From Dioscorea cayenensis subsp. rotundata (Eukaryota > Streptophyta > Magnoliopsida > Dioscoreales > Dioscoreaceae), in the NCBI RefSeq assembly GCF_009730915.1, contig NC_052477.1, positions 26,120,578 to 26,184,577 of the forward strand: a stretch of 64,000 nucleotides of DNA. Reading direction: 5' to 3'. Below, in pieces: positions 47,646 through 61,013 of this stretch. Below the pieces are notes generated by a model. The model saw nothing but the letters and a program-made list of their open reading frames with translations, had not been told where the DNA came from and searched no databases. The translations under genes and the position numbers were made by a program. Each line of letters begins with the position of its first letter. Within the stretch, counting starts at the first letter, position 1.

Positions 47646-48740
47646 TAACAACTTTCCTCTTCAATCTAGAAGTACAACTCTGTTGTAACTGTGCTGCAAC
47701 TTGGCTCATCTACTAACACTAACTCAGTTCCAACCTAGTTACAATTCGACCTTAAGACCAATCCAATCATCCTAATTAAGTCCAAGGTTGCCGAAACCTT
47801 CCAAACTCTACTGACAACAATAACCAGTTAAACTCCATTGTCATGCTAGCAAGAACCCTTTCGGTTCTTCACATACGCCTATATATGGCAATCATACTAT
47901 AATAGGTCTTCACATGTGATCTTCATGCTAGTAAAATTCATTCACAGATCATGTAGCAAAATCGATGTTGGCGTGCGAACCTTGTGTAACCCTAAAATTG
48001 CTCGCACACCTCACGCTGACCTTAGTGCGCCTATATGCGGCCCGCATACCTTACTTCTATAGTCTTCCCAAGCCTTCTACAACTCTTCAAAGCTCTCAAA
48101 ACAAAGCTTAAAAACACTACTAAACCCACTTAATTAGCATTAGAATGGGATGATCGAAACATCCTGACAATCGAGAGCAGGCGATTTTTTGCGTGAAAAC
48201 CGCTTCAAATCGAAGGAAAAAACCATGGGATTCTTTAGGCCTTTTTACAAAACTTTCACTATGTCGATTAATGGAGATATGAAAGGTTCTTTCTAGCTAA
48301 CTAGAGGTTTACAAGAGGAATGAGAGCATAACAAGTTAAGAGCTCATTCTCAACAGCATATACATCATCACTAGGGATGGATCTACACAATAGATCAAAC
48401 CCGGTAGATTAGGAGAGCCACCCGCAGGATTCTCTACCCGAGATTTGGGCAAGATCCCGAGTCTTGATTTGTCAGTCAGATAGTCTTGCTTTGCTCAAGC
48501 CCTAATCCCTTTTTCTCCTCCTCTTCTTCTTGGCTTCTTACCTCTCTTTCTTTCACCCTTTCCCCTTTCTTTCTTTCTCTCTCTCTCTCTCCAATAAATG
48601 AGAGAATTCATCAAATAGAGTTTCATGTGAAAACCCAACTTTGCCCTTACCCTTTTCACAAATTGACATAGCTTCATTTTTTTCATTTTATATTGGGTCA
48701 ACGCCCAAGTTATTTTTTCTAGCCCAAATGGGCTGAAACC
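47646..48740. mobile_element. Possible LTR fragment upstream of FNR-like copy 3
   Basis: Non-coding sequence that ends just before the copy 3 exon with aaatgggctgaaacccaata, an end style common in plant Gypsy LTRs. It begins after gatcttcatgctag at about 47930. No target duplication was established. Confidence 0.3.
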
Positions 48741-48743
48741 CAA

Positions 48744-48889
48744 TACATATATATTTCACTGGATCAAAGACGATGATACTTGGATTTATGGATGCATTTA
48801 AGAAAATTGCTGCCAAAAAAGGTGAGGAATAGCCAAAAATGCTAGCCGAGCTGAAGAAGAATGATCGTTGGCTTGTTGAAGTTTACTAG
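48744..48889 (+). pseudogene. Ferredoxin-NADP reductase-like copy 3, last-exon fragment
   Basis: Reads YFTGSKTMILGFMDAFKKIA, then a TAG at 48829-48831, then MLAELKKNDRWLVEVY with a TAG stop at 48887-48889. It is the C-terminal NADP-binding part only. Here the conserved C of the CG motif is T. The following 100 bases resemble the 3' flanks of copies 1 and 2. Confidence 0.85.
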
Positions 48890-48892
48890 ATC

Positions 48893-49324
48893 ATATATAG
48901 CTTCAATTTAATATGTAGTAATGGTCTTATATATGTTAAATTGGTGGCAATGACATTGAGTAATGTCTTTTTATGTATCTGTTATATATAGTTAAATAAG
49001 TGCCACCTGCATGGTTTGTAAAATGTAATGTAAGTCTTGTGAAAAATATTATAAATGTACATATTGGTGTGAGATGTTGATATTTTACTTTGTTAAGTTT
49101 CTAGTAGTTGTTAGCATGTTTTATTTTATTATAAGATATATATATATGTGCGTATGCCAATTCTTAGTCACGGAGTACAACTAGAGAATTTGTTAAAAAG
49201 TATCATTTATTTGTCTTCGTTATTAATGTACTTTAATAATAGATTTAAAAAGGAAGTAGTAGCTTTCCTTCACTCTCATCTAGGTGATATAGAATAGAAA
49301 GAGAGGATATATATATATATATAT

Positions 49325-49361
<37 letters not shown>

Positions 49362-51150
49362 ACCAAAGCCTTGATTTGAGATGCAGGCACGACCACGCAA
49401 TTCAGTGTCTTTTTTATAATAAATATAATATAAGATAAAATCCAAGGATTCAGAGCATCTTCTTAGCTAACGCAAACGTAATTAGGAAATAATTATATAT
49501 AAGAAATGTTTTTTTTATTATTATGCATGATATTAGATTTGGAGAAATTCCAAACAAATCTATATAAGTAATTACAATTTTTTTTTAACAAAAACAATAA
49601 ACATCATCACAAGGACGGACAAACATGGAAATGTATCAATTATGATAATTTAACTATCTCTTAGAGATAAATTTCTCTTATTATGCAACCTTGGGGTGAA
49701 AACACTGTTTTTTCTCACAATTGATCCACACCAAGACCAGAACAACAATAATGAACAATATTATTAGATCCTAATATATAGTGTGTGAATAATACTTATA
49801 AACAATTATATAGGAGTAAGATTTTAAACCCTCATCTCCTTGTACACTTTGTGATTAGTTACCATTGAATTATCAATGTTTTAAGTAATTAATTACAAAT
49901 TTTGTGATGGCATACATAACAAAATAATTAAATATGAGAGGTTTATATGTGTGTATACCCTTAAAAAATTGATATAATTATAGAAAGCTTGAAAAATTCA
50001 GAAGATTCACATATTTATCTTGTGCATATATATATAATCATATACAATAAATATTTATATAAATTACTATGTAACATAAAAATCAACTAAATTTTTAAAA
50101 AAATTTAAACGCAGTTCATGAGCTATATATGGTTTATGAACAAAGATAATGTTTATCCATGCCTTTAAATTGTTAATGATTTTTTTGTTTGACAAAGACC
50201 ATAAGTGTCGTCCCATTAAAAGATTATTAAAGAATAAACATGTATAATAGTGCATTAATTATAGTGGTTAATTAACCACGTAAAAATTTATTAACTCTAT
50301 CATATATTACATGTGGTGATGAAAACCCTATTACGTGCCCGCACGGAAGACTTTTAAAAACTAAACCGAGCTAATAAATTTCTCTTACCTTAAAACTCTG
50401 GAAGAAGAGGGATATAATTAACACCACTCACAAGGGATCTAGCTAGTTAATTTATTTGAAATAATACCATAAACAATATCTAGGCCTAGTACGCTATATG
50501 AATAATTAATACAACTACAAAACTTGTACGGTGTCACTATAATATTGTAATAATACTCTGGTACACAGTCAAAACTTTACACTTTTACTCACCCATTGCA
50601 TGTAATTATCACTGGGCTAACCAATAGTCATCATTGTTAATCAAAGTAATGTGATTAATGTTTGGCATATTCACTGCAATATTAATTTACTAAATTAAAA
50701 TTAAAAAAATTTATCTTACTTAAAGAGCCAAAATTAATATATTTTTATACGTGGCCTGACAGAAAGAATCAAACAGGACTTTCATTGATAAAAAAATAAA
50801 AAAATTAAAAAAATTAAAAAAAAGGCCGCTTGGCTTGCAAGCACCACCGTCTATTTGCCGAGGCCGTTTTAAACCAAGTGAAAAAGAATTTTACAAGTGA
50901 ATATAAATAATAAATTTTCATAGGGCCATACATGCAGATTTTCCAAATTAAAAAAAAAATAAATAAATAAAAATATAAGTTGGAAAATAAGGAATTTTAT
51001 CATTATATATAAATTATAAAATTTTACAGGGTCATATATGCAAAGTTCCAAATTTAAAAAAAAAAAAAGTTGGAAAATAAGGACGACAAGACTTCCATTT
51101 CAGTCATTCTCTGGAACAACAACAAAAAACCTTCGCAACTTCTCCTTCTC
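48893..51150. other. AT-rich intergenic stretch
   Basis: Contains (AT)n at 49303-49359. No gene, RNA or complete element recognised. Confidence 0.45.
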
Positions 51151-51155
51151 CGGCG

Positions 51156-53031
51156 ATGGCGACCATCGGAAACAACCACCTCAACGCCAAGCTCGTAAGT
51201 CCTCCATCTCTTCCGACCTTCATCTCTCATTCAACATCTCCATCTCTCTCGATTCGCAGGTGCTTCTTGGTGACATGGGAACCGGCAAGTCTAGTCTCGT
51301 CCTTCGCTTCGTCAAGGGCCAATTCCTTGAATTCCAGGTCTTTTTTTGATTCATTGCGGATTTAGGGTTTGGGGCTTGGTTTTCAGCTTGATTTGGATTG
51401 CAGGAGTCGACAATCGGGGCGGCTTTCTTCTCGCAGACGCTCGCCGTGAGTGATGCCACAGTGAAGCTTGAGATCTGGGACACCGCCGGGCAGGAACGAT
51501 ACCATAGTCTCGCTCCCATGTATTATCGCGGTGCCGCCGCCGCCATCATTGTCTACGATATCACCAGCACTGTAAATGTCACTGATTAAATGCTTGAATG
51601 TATGAATTTCGGTTTCCTTTTCTGGTTTTCTTGATGAAAATTTGTTTTTTTTTTGTTGTAGGAATCGTTTGAGCGAGCGAAAAAATGGGTCTTGGAGCTC
51701 CAGAAGCAAGGTTTGTTGTTTAATGTTGTAATTTTTGTGCATTTAATGTGGCTCTGGAATTGAAAGTGTGGATGTGTTCAATCGCAGGCAATCCAAACAT
51801 GGTGACGGCTTTAGCTGGAAATAAGGTGGATTTGCAAGATAAAAAGAAAAGGTCACAACTGAGGCAAGTTTGCAAAAATCAATCTTCTTGTCAAATTAAT
51901 GTGTCCTTGAGTTCTTATGCTCATGCTTTCAAATTGTCCTCTCTGCAATAGAATTATTCAGCACTTTGAGAAATTTTTGCTTTATGACTTGGTTTTTTTA
52001 TGTAATTCAATAGTATTGCATTTGTTAAGCGATCTGGTGATCTTAATTTAGTTTTTAGTTCACTTCAGTTTTTGGTGGAAATCTAGGATCAATCAACAGG
52101 TGGTTTGACATCTTGAATTATATTTTAACCTGGAATTGTTCCATGTTGGAGTGTGTAACTTATCTTCAAGCGCTGACCTATTTCTTGTCAAAGGATGTGT
52201 AGAGATATATGGATTCCTGAGTGGGAAACTTATGCTTCACTTGTTAATGAGTCGCTGATGTACCTAAGTTTATTATTGAATATTGGCTTTAGATCTTATT
52301 TGAGTTACTTTATGTTTGTTGTTTCTAAGTCATGACTAATGATGCAGGAAGCACGCTCATATGCTGATGAGAATGGTCTTTTTCATGGAAACATCTGCCA
52401 AGACTACTGTCAATGTGAATGACATTTTTGTTGAAATAGGTGAAGTCTTTTCTATTTCCTTTATCTGGTAGAAAATGACTATCAGTTCTTGACTTTTTCT
52501 AATTTTTAGAATTCACTTGTAGTTCTGTTAGGTATCATGATGGAATGTTCAGATTTGATTATACATAAAGGATATCTCATTTGTTTATTGTCCTAATAAT
52601 GGTTTTTATTGTAATAATGTGAATGAAGATAGTTGCATTTGGAATTTTGCACCTCCTAGAAAATCCCATTTTTGTTAACATATCTAAGTAAATGGTGCCA
52701 CAGAATTTTTCGTGTGAATAAGTTTTGTAGATTATTTGCACTTTTCATTATCTTTTTCGCATAAACTGCCTTACAATGCATTGCTGATATCAATGGTTGA
52801 GATACATGATTTGATCTTCTATAGGTTATCCTGCAAAATTGCTTCCAAAACTAGTGTGTCTTTTTTATTCCTGGTTATTCAACAAAATGAGTTTCGTATT
52901 TCATGATGCAAGTATTTTTCTCACATACAGCAAGAAGGTTACCGCGTGCCCAACCAGCTCTGAACCCCTCTGGGATGGTCCTTGCCAATAGACCTGCAGA
53001 GCAAGTGCAGACTTCTGCATGCTGTTCTTAG
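51156..53031 (+). CDS. RABF2: RABF2/Rab5-type small GTPase, 200 aa
   Basis: Rab5-like GTPase of the plant endosomal/vacuolar pathway. Exons: 51156-51194, 51260-51337, 51404-51571, 51662-51710, 51788-51863, 52348-52439, 52931-53031. The joined frame is open from ATG to TAG. Motifs: P-loop GDMGTGKSS (17-25), switch [10 protein letters not shown] (40-48), DTAGQE (65-70), NKVD (123-126), ETSAK (151-155), and a C-terminal CC (198-199) for geranylgeranylation. Intron 5 starts with GC, not GT (51864-51865). Unusual: residues 132-147 are in a different frame from the family (expected [16 protein letters not shown]). A one-base loss in the A-run near 51845 and a two-base loss in the T-run near 52380 cancel out. 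The C-rich tail and the other motifs are normal. Confidence 0.93.
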
Positions 53032-54200
53032 GTATTACTAGATGAAACTATGGCCTACTCATATCATGAGGAATGCATTATTTGTGCTTTAATTGAAATG
53101 TCATTAAGTGGTAGGATAGGATATGACTGCATTAATCGAAGTTAGTAGCCGCATATAACACAGGGTGACTTCGTTTCTAGGTTTTGAAACAAACAAACAA
53201 GAGAAGTAGGAAATCAATTTAAATAAAGTTTTTGAGGCTATTGCTATTCCACTGCTGTTAGGAAACCATCCAAAGTTGCACGAGTACAGGGTTAGCCATG
53301 AAAGCAAATCCCCAGCGTGCATTATTTGGTTTGATTTAGTCTAGCTATTGGACTACTATCACTCTTTCTTCAATGCTAGTCTACACTGTTTTCTCCACAT
53401 TTATTTGGAAGTTCTTCTCACAATATCAGTAACAATGGAAAACAATACCACTTGAATGATTACATTTATTTTACCGTATAGTATTGATTATGTATTTTTC
53501 TTTAAGTTTGGCATATGTGTGATTTACTTTGTCAATCAAGACTAAATTGGAGCATTTTCATCCAACTTTTAACCACTTTTAGCAATGATGTAAATGCAAT
53601 TACTAGTCTTCAATTTGATCTTGTTTGCTTTATACCTCACCGATTGTTACTGATCAGGTTGTTGGCCTTCAAATGCTTGCTTACTCTCCTACTTCCATGT
53701 GATGCAAGTGAAAGAATATGAAACCATTGAATGGGAGCTTGCTTTCAGGTTGGCAAATTGGTTTGCATTTGGAAATATCACTTGTGTTCAAGTTGTCCAT
53801 CTTTGTTGATCCTGTAAATGTTCAAATGTTATGCTGTGAAATATAAATATAATTACTGTCCATGAAAGCTGTCAGAATTTCTCGTGTTTATTTGTTTAAA
53901 TTTATGTATTAATCAGAGAGATTTATGTAATTTCAGTGTTTGAATGAGTCTATTGTGTTATATTCTTATTGTTATTTGAAGGAAATAAATAACAATGAAA
54001 CGCACACACACGAATCCGAATGCATCCGTGTGTAAATCCCGAGGCAACTCCATATGACGTCATCTTCATATCGGATTCGGGATTGATAACGGATCTTGTC
54101 TCAAAAGAATCCGAACCCGTTAAGGAGTTTCAAATCTGTGGATCGATCATCCCTCGCTTTTTCTCTCGAGACGAAGCTCCAACACCCCATTTTTCCAGTG
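53032..54200. other. Intergenic; Rab 3' region and promoter of the next gene
   Basis: No gene recognised. Ends in a GC-richer promoter region from about 54010. Confidence 0.45.
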
Positions 54201-54202
54201 CT

Positions 54203-54229
54203 AGGGTTAGGGTTAGGGTTAGGGTTTTT
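54203..54229 (+). promoter_or_regulatory. Telomere-like (TTAGGG)4 box in the leader of the coiled-coil gene
   Basis: Four 6-bp ttaggg-type units lie 17 to 43 bases before the ATG. Telo-box motifs (aaaccct) near the transcription start of plant growth genes are well known. A run of four perfect units is longer than usual. Confidence 0.75.
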
Positions 54230-54245
54230 GGTTCTCTCGCTGGTG

Positions 54246-56271
54246 ATGGATCTCTCGCCGGAGACCGATGAGTACATCCGTGAATCCATTGAGGACTCTG
54301 TCGGCCTCCCCCATCCCCTGCTCGGACTCTCCGCCTCAAACTCATCGCCTCCGAGGATGAGCGCCACCGCCTGCAGGACCATATTTTTCTCCTCGGTGAT
54401 CGCCTTGAAGATGCTGAGCGGCGGCTGGAGGAGTGCCGGGTCTGATCCATTGAACCTCTTGTTTCCCCGATCTTGATTTTTAGGGTTTTTTTGGTTTGGG
54501 CTCTGATGGGTGATCTTGGGGCTCTTCGTTGTGGAATAGGTGGAGGCGAGTATGAATGCACTGGAGCTGAGGAAGTGCATCGAGGAGAAGGCAGCGATGA
54601 TCTCGGAACATCGGGCATTGACCGAACATTGCGCCTGTCTGGAAGAAGAGTGCTTGCGGTATGAGCGGGATCTCAAGAGGCTTATGGAGGCTTGTGATGA
54701 GTTGGGAAAGGAGAACGATGCTCTCCAAGAATGTATTCTGGATAACTCGGTGAGATCACTGTCATTGCCCTTTTGGAATTTGATGGAGATACTAATCTTG
54801 CTTAATTGAAAAAAAGGGTGAAAAAACAGTAATCTTGCATTTTGTTTTTTCAGTTTATGTGTTTATATTCATTGAATTACCTTGATTAGATAATTGGATT
54901 TTTTTTCGGGCCTGAGAATCCCCCAATGTGAGAAATTGTTAATGATATTATCTTGAGTTGATCCTCTTGTTTTTCTTTGTTATTGCAAATGATATAATTA
55001 GCTTCTATACAATGAGGCTATATAGCCTTCTCTATAACAAACCTAAATCTGGTCTTGAAGTGGGAATTGTTCTAACCTGTGTGATTCTGAGATCTATATT
55101 TACTCAATTGTGATTTTAATTGGGAAATTGTTTAGTTGAGTATAAAAGGCAAGTTTTGGACTGTGCAATGCCCTCTCTATGATCAGAGACTTGTTTTTAT
55201 TACCTTCTTGTCTTAAATTTGAGGATTTTATATGATGGTGATTTTGTTTCAAAATTTTCTGTATGCGCTAGGTTGTGAGATTAGTGGATGAAATTGGGTT
55301 ACTGAAACAGGATAAGCAACAAATGAGGGTCAATCTTTGCAGAGCTGAAGACGAGGTAAAAATGTAAATGAGCTTTTTTTATTTTTCTTCCCTTTTTTGT
55401 GCTTGCAAATCAAAATATAATCTGTTTGCTTCCTTCTAGGTTAAGGCACTCTTTGAGGAAAATAAACTCCTGGACCAAGAGAATAGGAGGTTGTTGACGC
55501 AGTTAAAAAAAGAAAGACAGCACCAAGAAACTGATGACCAACATTCTGCTGGTGCTTCTGTTGAGGTAAGAAAAAAAAATTCATATTTTTTAATTTTGAG
55601 TTTTGCTGGTCCTAATTCTGAACGAAAAAAAAAAAAATGGTAGATGTGCTTACTGGAGCTAAGTCATTGTTTGTATCTGTAAGGCATATAACCAGAGTGA
55701 GTAATTCACACCCATCAAAAACAATTTTTGAATTCTCTGAAAATCAATGGTTCAGGTGATTTTTGAGTAATATTATGTCATTCATATATGTAGCTTGGTG
55801 GGTCTATAGGTCCTTTTAGTTGTTAATATCCGCATGCCATTCTTAGGTTAGTTGTTTGACGCCCACACACCATTATTCCCAGAACTTTAAAAGTTGTGTC
55901 AAGCTGGATGAATACAGAAAATGTTCAGTTGTCATCCTGTTCACCAGCTCCGTCTTTAAAAGTTGTCAAGCTTGATGAATTCAACATTACTACTTTGTTG
56001 TATCATGACAACATCAACATGATACATGATTGACGTGTTTTGAGTCGTGTGTGGAAGACTGGCAACAGAGGATCCTGTCTATATTCTTAATCTTATATTA
56101 GATGTTCCTTGTTATGCTTAATCTGCTCTTTTGTCAGTTATGGGAATTACTTGGATACCAGAAGTCTAAACAAAGTGACATACTTATATTTTTTATTGTT
56201 TGCAGGAAAGCCAAAAATCAACATTAAAGGGAGGAGGCAACCCTGAACAAGCTCCGGATCCTCAAAAATAA
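54246..56271 (+). CDS. Small coiled-coil protein, unknown function
   Basis: Exons: 54246-54439, 54540-54749, 55272-55355, 55440-55565, 56206-56271, all with GT-AG borders. The start is MDLSPETDEYIRESIEDSVG. Then follow long heptad-like helices: RLQDHIFLLGDRLEDAERRL, MNALELRKCIEEKAAM, YERDLKRLMEACDELGKEN, VVRLVDEIGLLKQDKQQMRV and LFEENKLLDQENRRLLTQLK. The tail, GGGNPEQAPDPQK, is polar. About 226 residues. Exon 1 is 194 nt, one base short of the frame needed by exon 2; the break lies in the C-rich cctcccccatcccctg (54306-54321). I do not recognise the family. It could be a cytoskeleton- or nucleus-associated helper protein, but nothing in the sequence decides this. Confidence 0.8.
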
Positions 56272-57655
56272 AGGTACACCTAGAAAAACCATTGTCTCCC
56301 TGCAGCATAATTAATTGGCCCGTTGATAAGAAATTAGAGACGCAAATGACTGTTATCCAGTTTCCAACCCAGTGCTTGTACATGTTAATGCCCTGTTTTT
56401 CTGAGTTTCTATACTACAGGGCACCATAGAAGCATTTGTAGCTAATATCATATCCCAACTTGCTCTGCTAGGTATTACCCGCGCCACTCTGATGGACTCA
56501 TTTTTATTTTGGGTGCAAATGAACTCTGGTCTGATTGTAGATTCTCAGGGATAATCAGATAATATATACTTTTCGTTTTGGAGGAAATTGAAGATTTCCA
56601 AATGTTGTTTAGCCAATTAAATATAACTTTATAATATTTGTTAATGATATCTTAATTCATTGACACTGAATTTTCTGCATAAAGTGTTTATATCCTTGTC
56701 AAAAAGACTGATTGGAATCTCAATTCATTAGAGTAATTCATCAGAGTAAGAGCACAGATGTGTCGAGATGATAATTTCATATCTGTGCATATCTCGACAA
56801 ATAATTTATTCATATTTCATTAAAAAAAAAAATTAATACCTGGATAAAGGAGGGGAAGGACATTTAAAAGTGTTTGATTTTTTTAAAAAAATTAATTTTT
56901 ATAAATATTTTGGTCAAAAAATAACCGCAAATGTTTTTCTTACTCTTTATATATTTATATATAAAGTTTTTTTTATATATAAATTATATAATACAAGTTG
57001 AAAACAATTGATGGCTATAATTTTTTTTCCAATGAAACACATTTGCTTCCTAAACTAAACACCCATTCCTACAAATTCCTATGGAATCTTGTAATACTAA
57101 ATAGGAATGAATGCTATTCTTATGGAATTTAGGGCCATCCAAACAGGCCCTAAATATGTTTGTCATATCAAAAAAGTTAATTTGTTTAATTCAGATGCCA
57201 AAATCATTGGCGTACATCAAAACAACCTCGTGATCCCACCGGTGATTCAAAAAAAATACACACACACACACACACACAAACACTCAAGTAAAACAATAAA
57301 TTATAGCCAAATATCATGGTAACGGACCATACTCTTCACTATGATATTGAATTGAACCTTCTCAAGGGTAAAAACCCAAATAAACTAAACTGCGAGGTAA
57401 CTAAACAATGTGTTTGGCATATGCCAGCCATACCAATGAAATCAAAATTTAGTATCATGCCAAATTGCACTTGTCTCACTTAACACCATCTTTTTGGAAA
57501 TTATGACATGGACGTAAGCAATCGATCAAACTGACCTTCGAATAAATGAAAATCAATAGCCAAACCGCTGCCCACTTTATTTGGGGCGCAATATAAATAA
57601 AACCAAAATTTTGTCTAAAATAATATCCAATGTGCAGCTAGACAGTAGCTCACCA
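56272..57655. other. Intergenic between convergent genes
   Basis: AT-rich, with a (CA)n tract at 57258-57280. No gene recognised. Confidence 0.45.
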
Positions 57656-57663
57656 ATGGCCGA

Positions 57664-60549
57664 TCATGCTGCTGCAGATTGCTTGTGATCGGAATCTTCA
57701 ATGTTTAATGCTTCCAACAGCTTTGGCCAGGACTCTGAAATTCCTCCAGGTAGATCGAACTCTTGTAGTTTTCCTCGACTAGTATAGAACTCCTCCACCG
57801 GTTTGCTCTGCACAGAGATTCCAATTATTTTCTACTTAGAGCAGAAATCTGAAACATGAATCAGGTATATTCTTGCTACACAGAGATGCCAAGTGGATGA
57901 ACAATTGATACTGATGGTAAAAATTACTGTGTGAAATTAGTAAATACGACAAGAGCTTGTAGCTAATAATCATGGGAATATCACGTGTAAGGTTACACAC
58001 ATATTAGTCCATGCAAGTTACATTGCACCGTTCGAACAAAACATATTCCATCAACCAGGTGAACTTCTATTTTAGCTGTAAAAATATGTTTATTTAACGA
58101 AGATTGTGGTTTAGTATTTCATTTTTATTTACATTTTGTACTAATCAAAACAGGTAACAATGGTTAAATGCAAAGCATGACAAGACCATACTAATGAAAT
58201 TATCAAGATTGTTACCCACAAATTACCACTCTTCTTCATTGCATGAAAGGTCTCATTTGCTAATCTTAAATAATGCCTGGCAAAGCCCTTAGAATTGCTT
58301 TAGCATCTAAAAGTTGATCATGTTACTCATTCGAGCCTCAAGTCAATGGTGTTTGGCAAGAGTCGAAAGACAGATTCTGACCATTTGGATTCCCAGTTAT
58401 TTGGTAATCTATGGGTAAATTTAGATTAGCTAATCTCAGCTCACATGAATAGGTAACAATAGAGAGTTATCAAAGTGCCTAACACTGCAGTTTATAATGA
58501 TCTTGGTAGTTTGATTTTCTTCAGATGCCTTGTAAGTAATCTTGAGAGCAACATACATCCACATTAAATAATTAGATGAATAAACATTCTACAGCAAACA
58601 ATAGAGCATGAAAGATTGATCACTACTATGTTTTGAACTTTCTCCATATTGAAGTATGATGTCTAGAGTTATAAAACTTAATTATACTACGCATGTTCAT
58701 AAAAGAAACAAAAGAAATATTAGCTTATGGAGAAAATGACAAGATGAAAGTTATGAAATACCATTTCATTGTATATCCGGAGGCGCTCTTTCACCACCTC
58801 TTCAGTATCATCAGATCGAGTAATGAGCTTTGAGGTGCAGTGTGAGGGAGGGAGGAGTGGGGCCATATAGATACCAGGCATTCCATTTTCCCCCTTGACA
58901 CTAATGGAGGCAACATTGAAGTTCCCTCCACATTGGCTGCAAATTCTTCTCCCAAGGCATTTTTCAATCAGCACATCTTCTCTTAGCTTGAGATTGAGCA
59001 CCAAGTCTAAGTCAGTCACTCCCTCCAGTATTTCCTACATTTTGTTTACACATATCAATTGCTAAACATCACTGGAACAGAATTCTCTGATATTCTAGCA
59101 TAAAAGGATCCGATCACCTGCTTTAGCTAGCACACAAACTGAGGGTGCAACATATATATCCTAGGCATTTTATGATCTAGTACAGCAATCCTTCTGGAGT
59201 TGTGGGCAAGAAGGATTATAATTTGAATTTTATCACTACTCCTATCTTAGCTTTATTTGTGAACTGATTGTGGGGTTCCACCAGCCATTCTACAAGTCTT
59301 CCAGGAACTAGAGTAAAGCATTATAAGACAGATTTATCTAATTAACAAGATACAGTGATTCATACACATAAATTCATTATTATGGGATGCATGATAGCAA
59401 TTTCTAATGCTTCATAATCAGTATAAATTGGATTAGGAGATGCTTACAGCTTGCCTAATTGTCCGAGGAAAACCATCAAGAATAAATCCTGATTCACCTT
59501 TAGCAGCCCCATTCTCAAGTCGTTTGGATAGCAGATCTATTACTATTTCATCAGACACCAATTTGCCTTGATTCACAATGGCAGCAAGCTGTAAAATGGA
59601 ACAGAAAAAATAACATAATAAAACTCACTTGCCTTACATAAACACTTTCAATCTCTTTATAGAAAATAAAATCCAACAAAATTGAATGCAATACAAATGT
59701 AAGTACAGTAAATTTTACCAACTTAAAAACTGTTGCAAACTTTGTCTTTATCCCACTGAAATTTTTGTTTCATGTGAAGTGAATGCTACATTCATCATCT
59801 CAATAAAGCATGTTCTTTCAAAGTTCAAACAACATATAGTAACTACAGTAACCACATTTTCAGCATATAAGAATGCATTGAACCATAAAACTACAATTTT
59901 TCAGAAAAACAATAATAAAAAGCTCAACTTTTCAGTGAGAAAGAAAAAAAAAACCATTTATCATCCTCACATGCTCAAAGTAGTAAACGCATCCTAAAGA
60001 TCATTTTCCAATAAAAATTAAGTATATTGCAAACTGAGGATCAAATGTACTAATCTTGTCATGCATTTCCACAATTCATTTACAACATACTATCAATCCA
60101 TCCTAAATTGAAATAACACCAAGATTATCACATCAAGAACCAACAACAAACGCACAATACCATTCATAGATCACCAAACTCAACCAAAAAAAAAAAAAAC
60201 ACTGAATTTCCCAAATCAAAGCAAGAAAAAGGATGAGGACCTGTTGAGCAAGGGGACCAGAAGAGCTAAGCTCTTCGCGGACGAGGTCGCCAGTGGCGAT
60301 GTGAGGAACACCGAGGAGCTGCGAGAGCCGGCTGGCGTACGTACCCTTGCCAACACCAGGGCAACCAAGGAAAACCCATTGGACGTTCCTCTCACCCAGA
60401 TCCCTCGTCTCCACCAACGTCACCGAGGAACCCATATTCGGCCCAGCAGCAAGCCCTGCCGGGTATATCACACTGGATTCTGGAGCCACCGTCGACATGC
60501 CTCTAGCGGCAGTAGCCGTGGCACGGAGGAAGCGGCTGAGAGCCGCCAT
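57664..60549 (-). CDS. ADK: Adenylate kinase, organelle type, 288 aa
   Basis: Converts ATP + AMP to 2 ADP. Exons on the - strand: 60549-60241, 59588-59448, 59034-58762, 57807-57664; all borders GT-AG and all joins in phase 0 (103 + 47 + 91 + 47 residues). The N-terminus ([20 protein letters not shown]) is basic and Ser/Ala-rich, as for a plastid or mitochondrial presequence. P-loop GCPGVGKGT at about 61-69; TGDLVREE for AMP; DGFPRT at about 142-147; LID region with [12 protein letters not shown] (two Cys that could hold a metal), and RSDDTEE. Exon 4 ends [19 protein letters not shown]. All key residues are present. Close in length and layout to the Arabidopsis organellar enzyme. A GC-rich first exon contrasts with AT-rich later exons. 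Confidence 0.96.
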
Positions 60550-60973
60550 GGACGTAGACGGAGGAGAGGAGTCGGAGATCTGGAGGAGTCCTAGGGTTTG
60601 GGAGAATGGAGATTTCTAGGGTTTGGGAATTTGGTCACGTGGGATGGTGATTGACGGCTGAGATTTCAAGATTACTTCGCTGATCTCTCAATCTGAGCCG
60701 TATATTTATTGAAGGAAATTCACTGCACGTGAATATTTGAAAGATTACGTTTATGCCCCTAAGAAAATATTTATTCTGAGAAATTTTTTACATAATGTTT
60801 TAAAGAAGTGGTTTATCCGTCTTTAAAAAAAAATAAATTATTATATAAATCAATTATTTTCACTGTATATATTAAGGTATTAACTCCACGTTTATATACA
60901 ATATTATATATTATAATTTTTTTAATTTTAAATATTTTTTTTACCTGAGATTTGTTAAGATGAATTATTTTGC

Positions 60974-61013
<40 letters not shown>

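Noticed and set aside
54101-54676. 191- and 162-residue frames on the - strand
   Set aside because: Antisense to exons 1 and 2 of the coiled-coil gene; low-complexity Arg/Ser content.
60244-60619. 116- and 90-residue frames on the + strand
   Set aside because: Antisense to exon 1 of the adenylate kinase gene.
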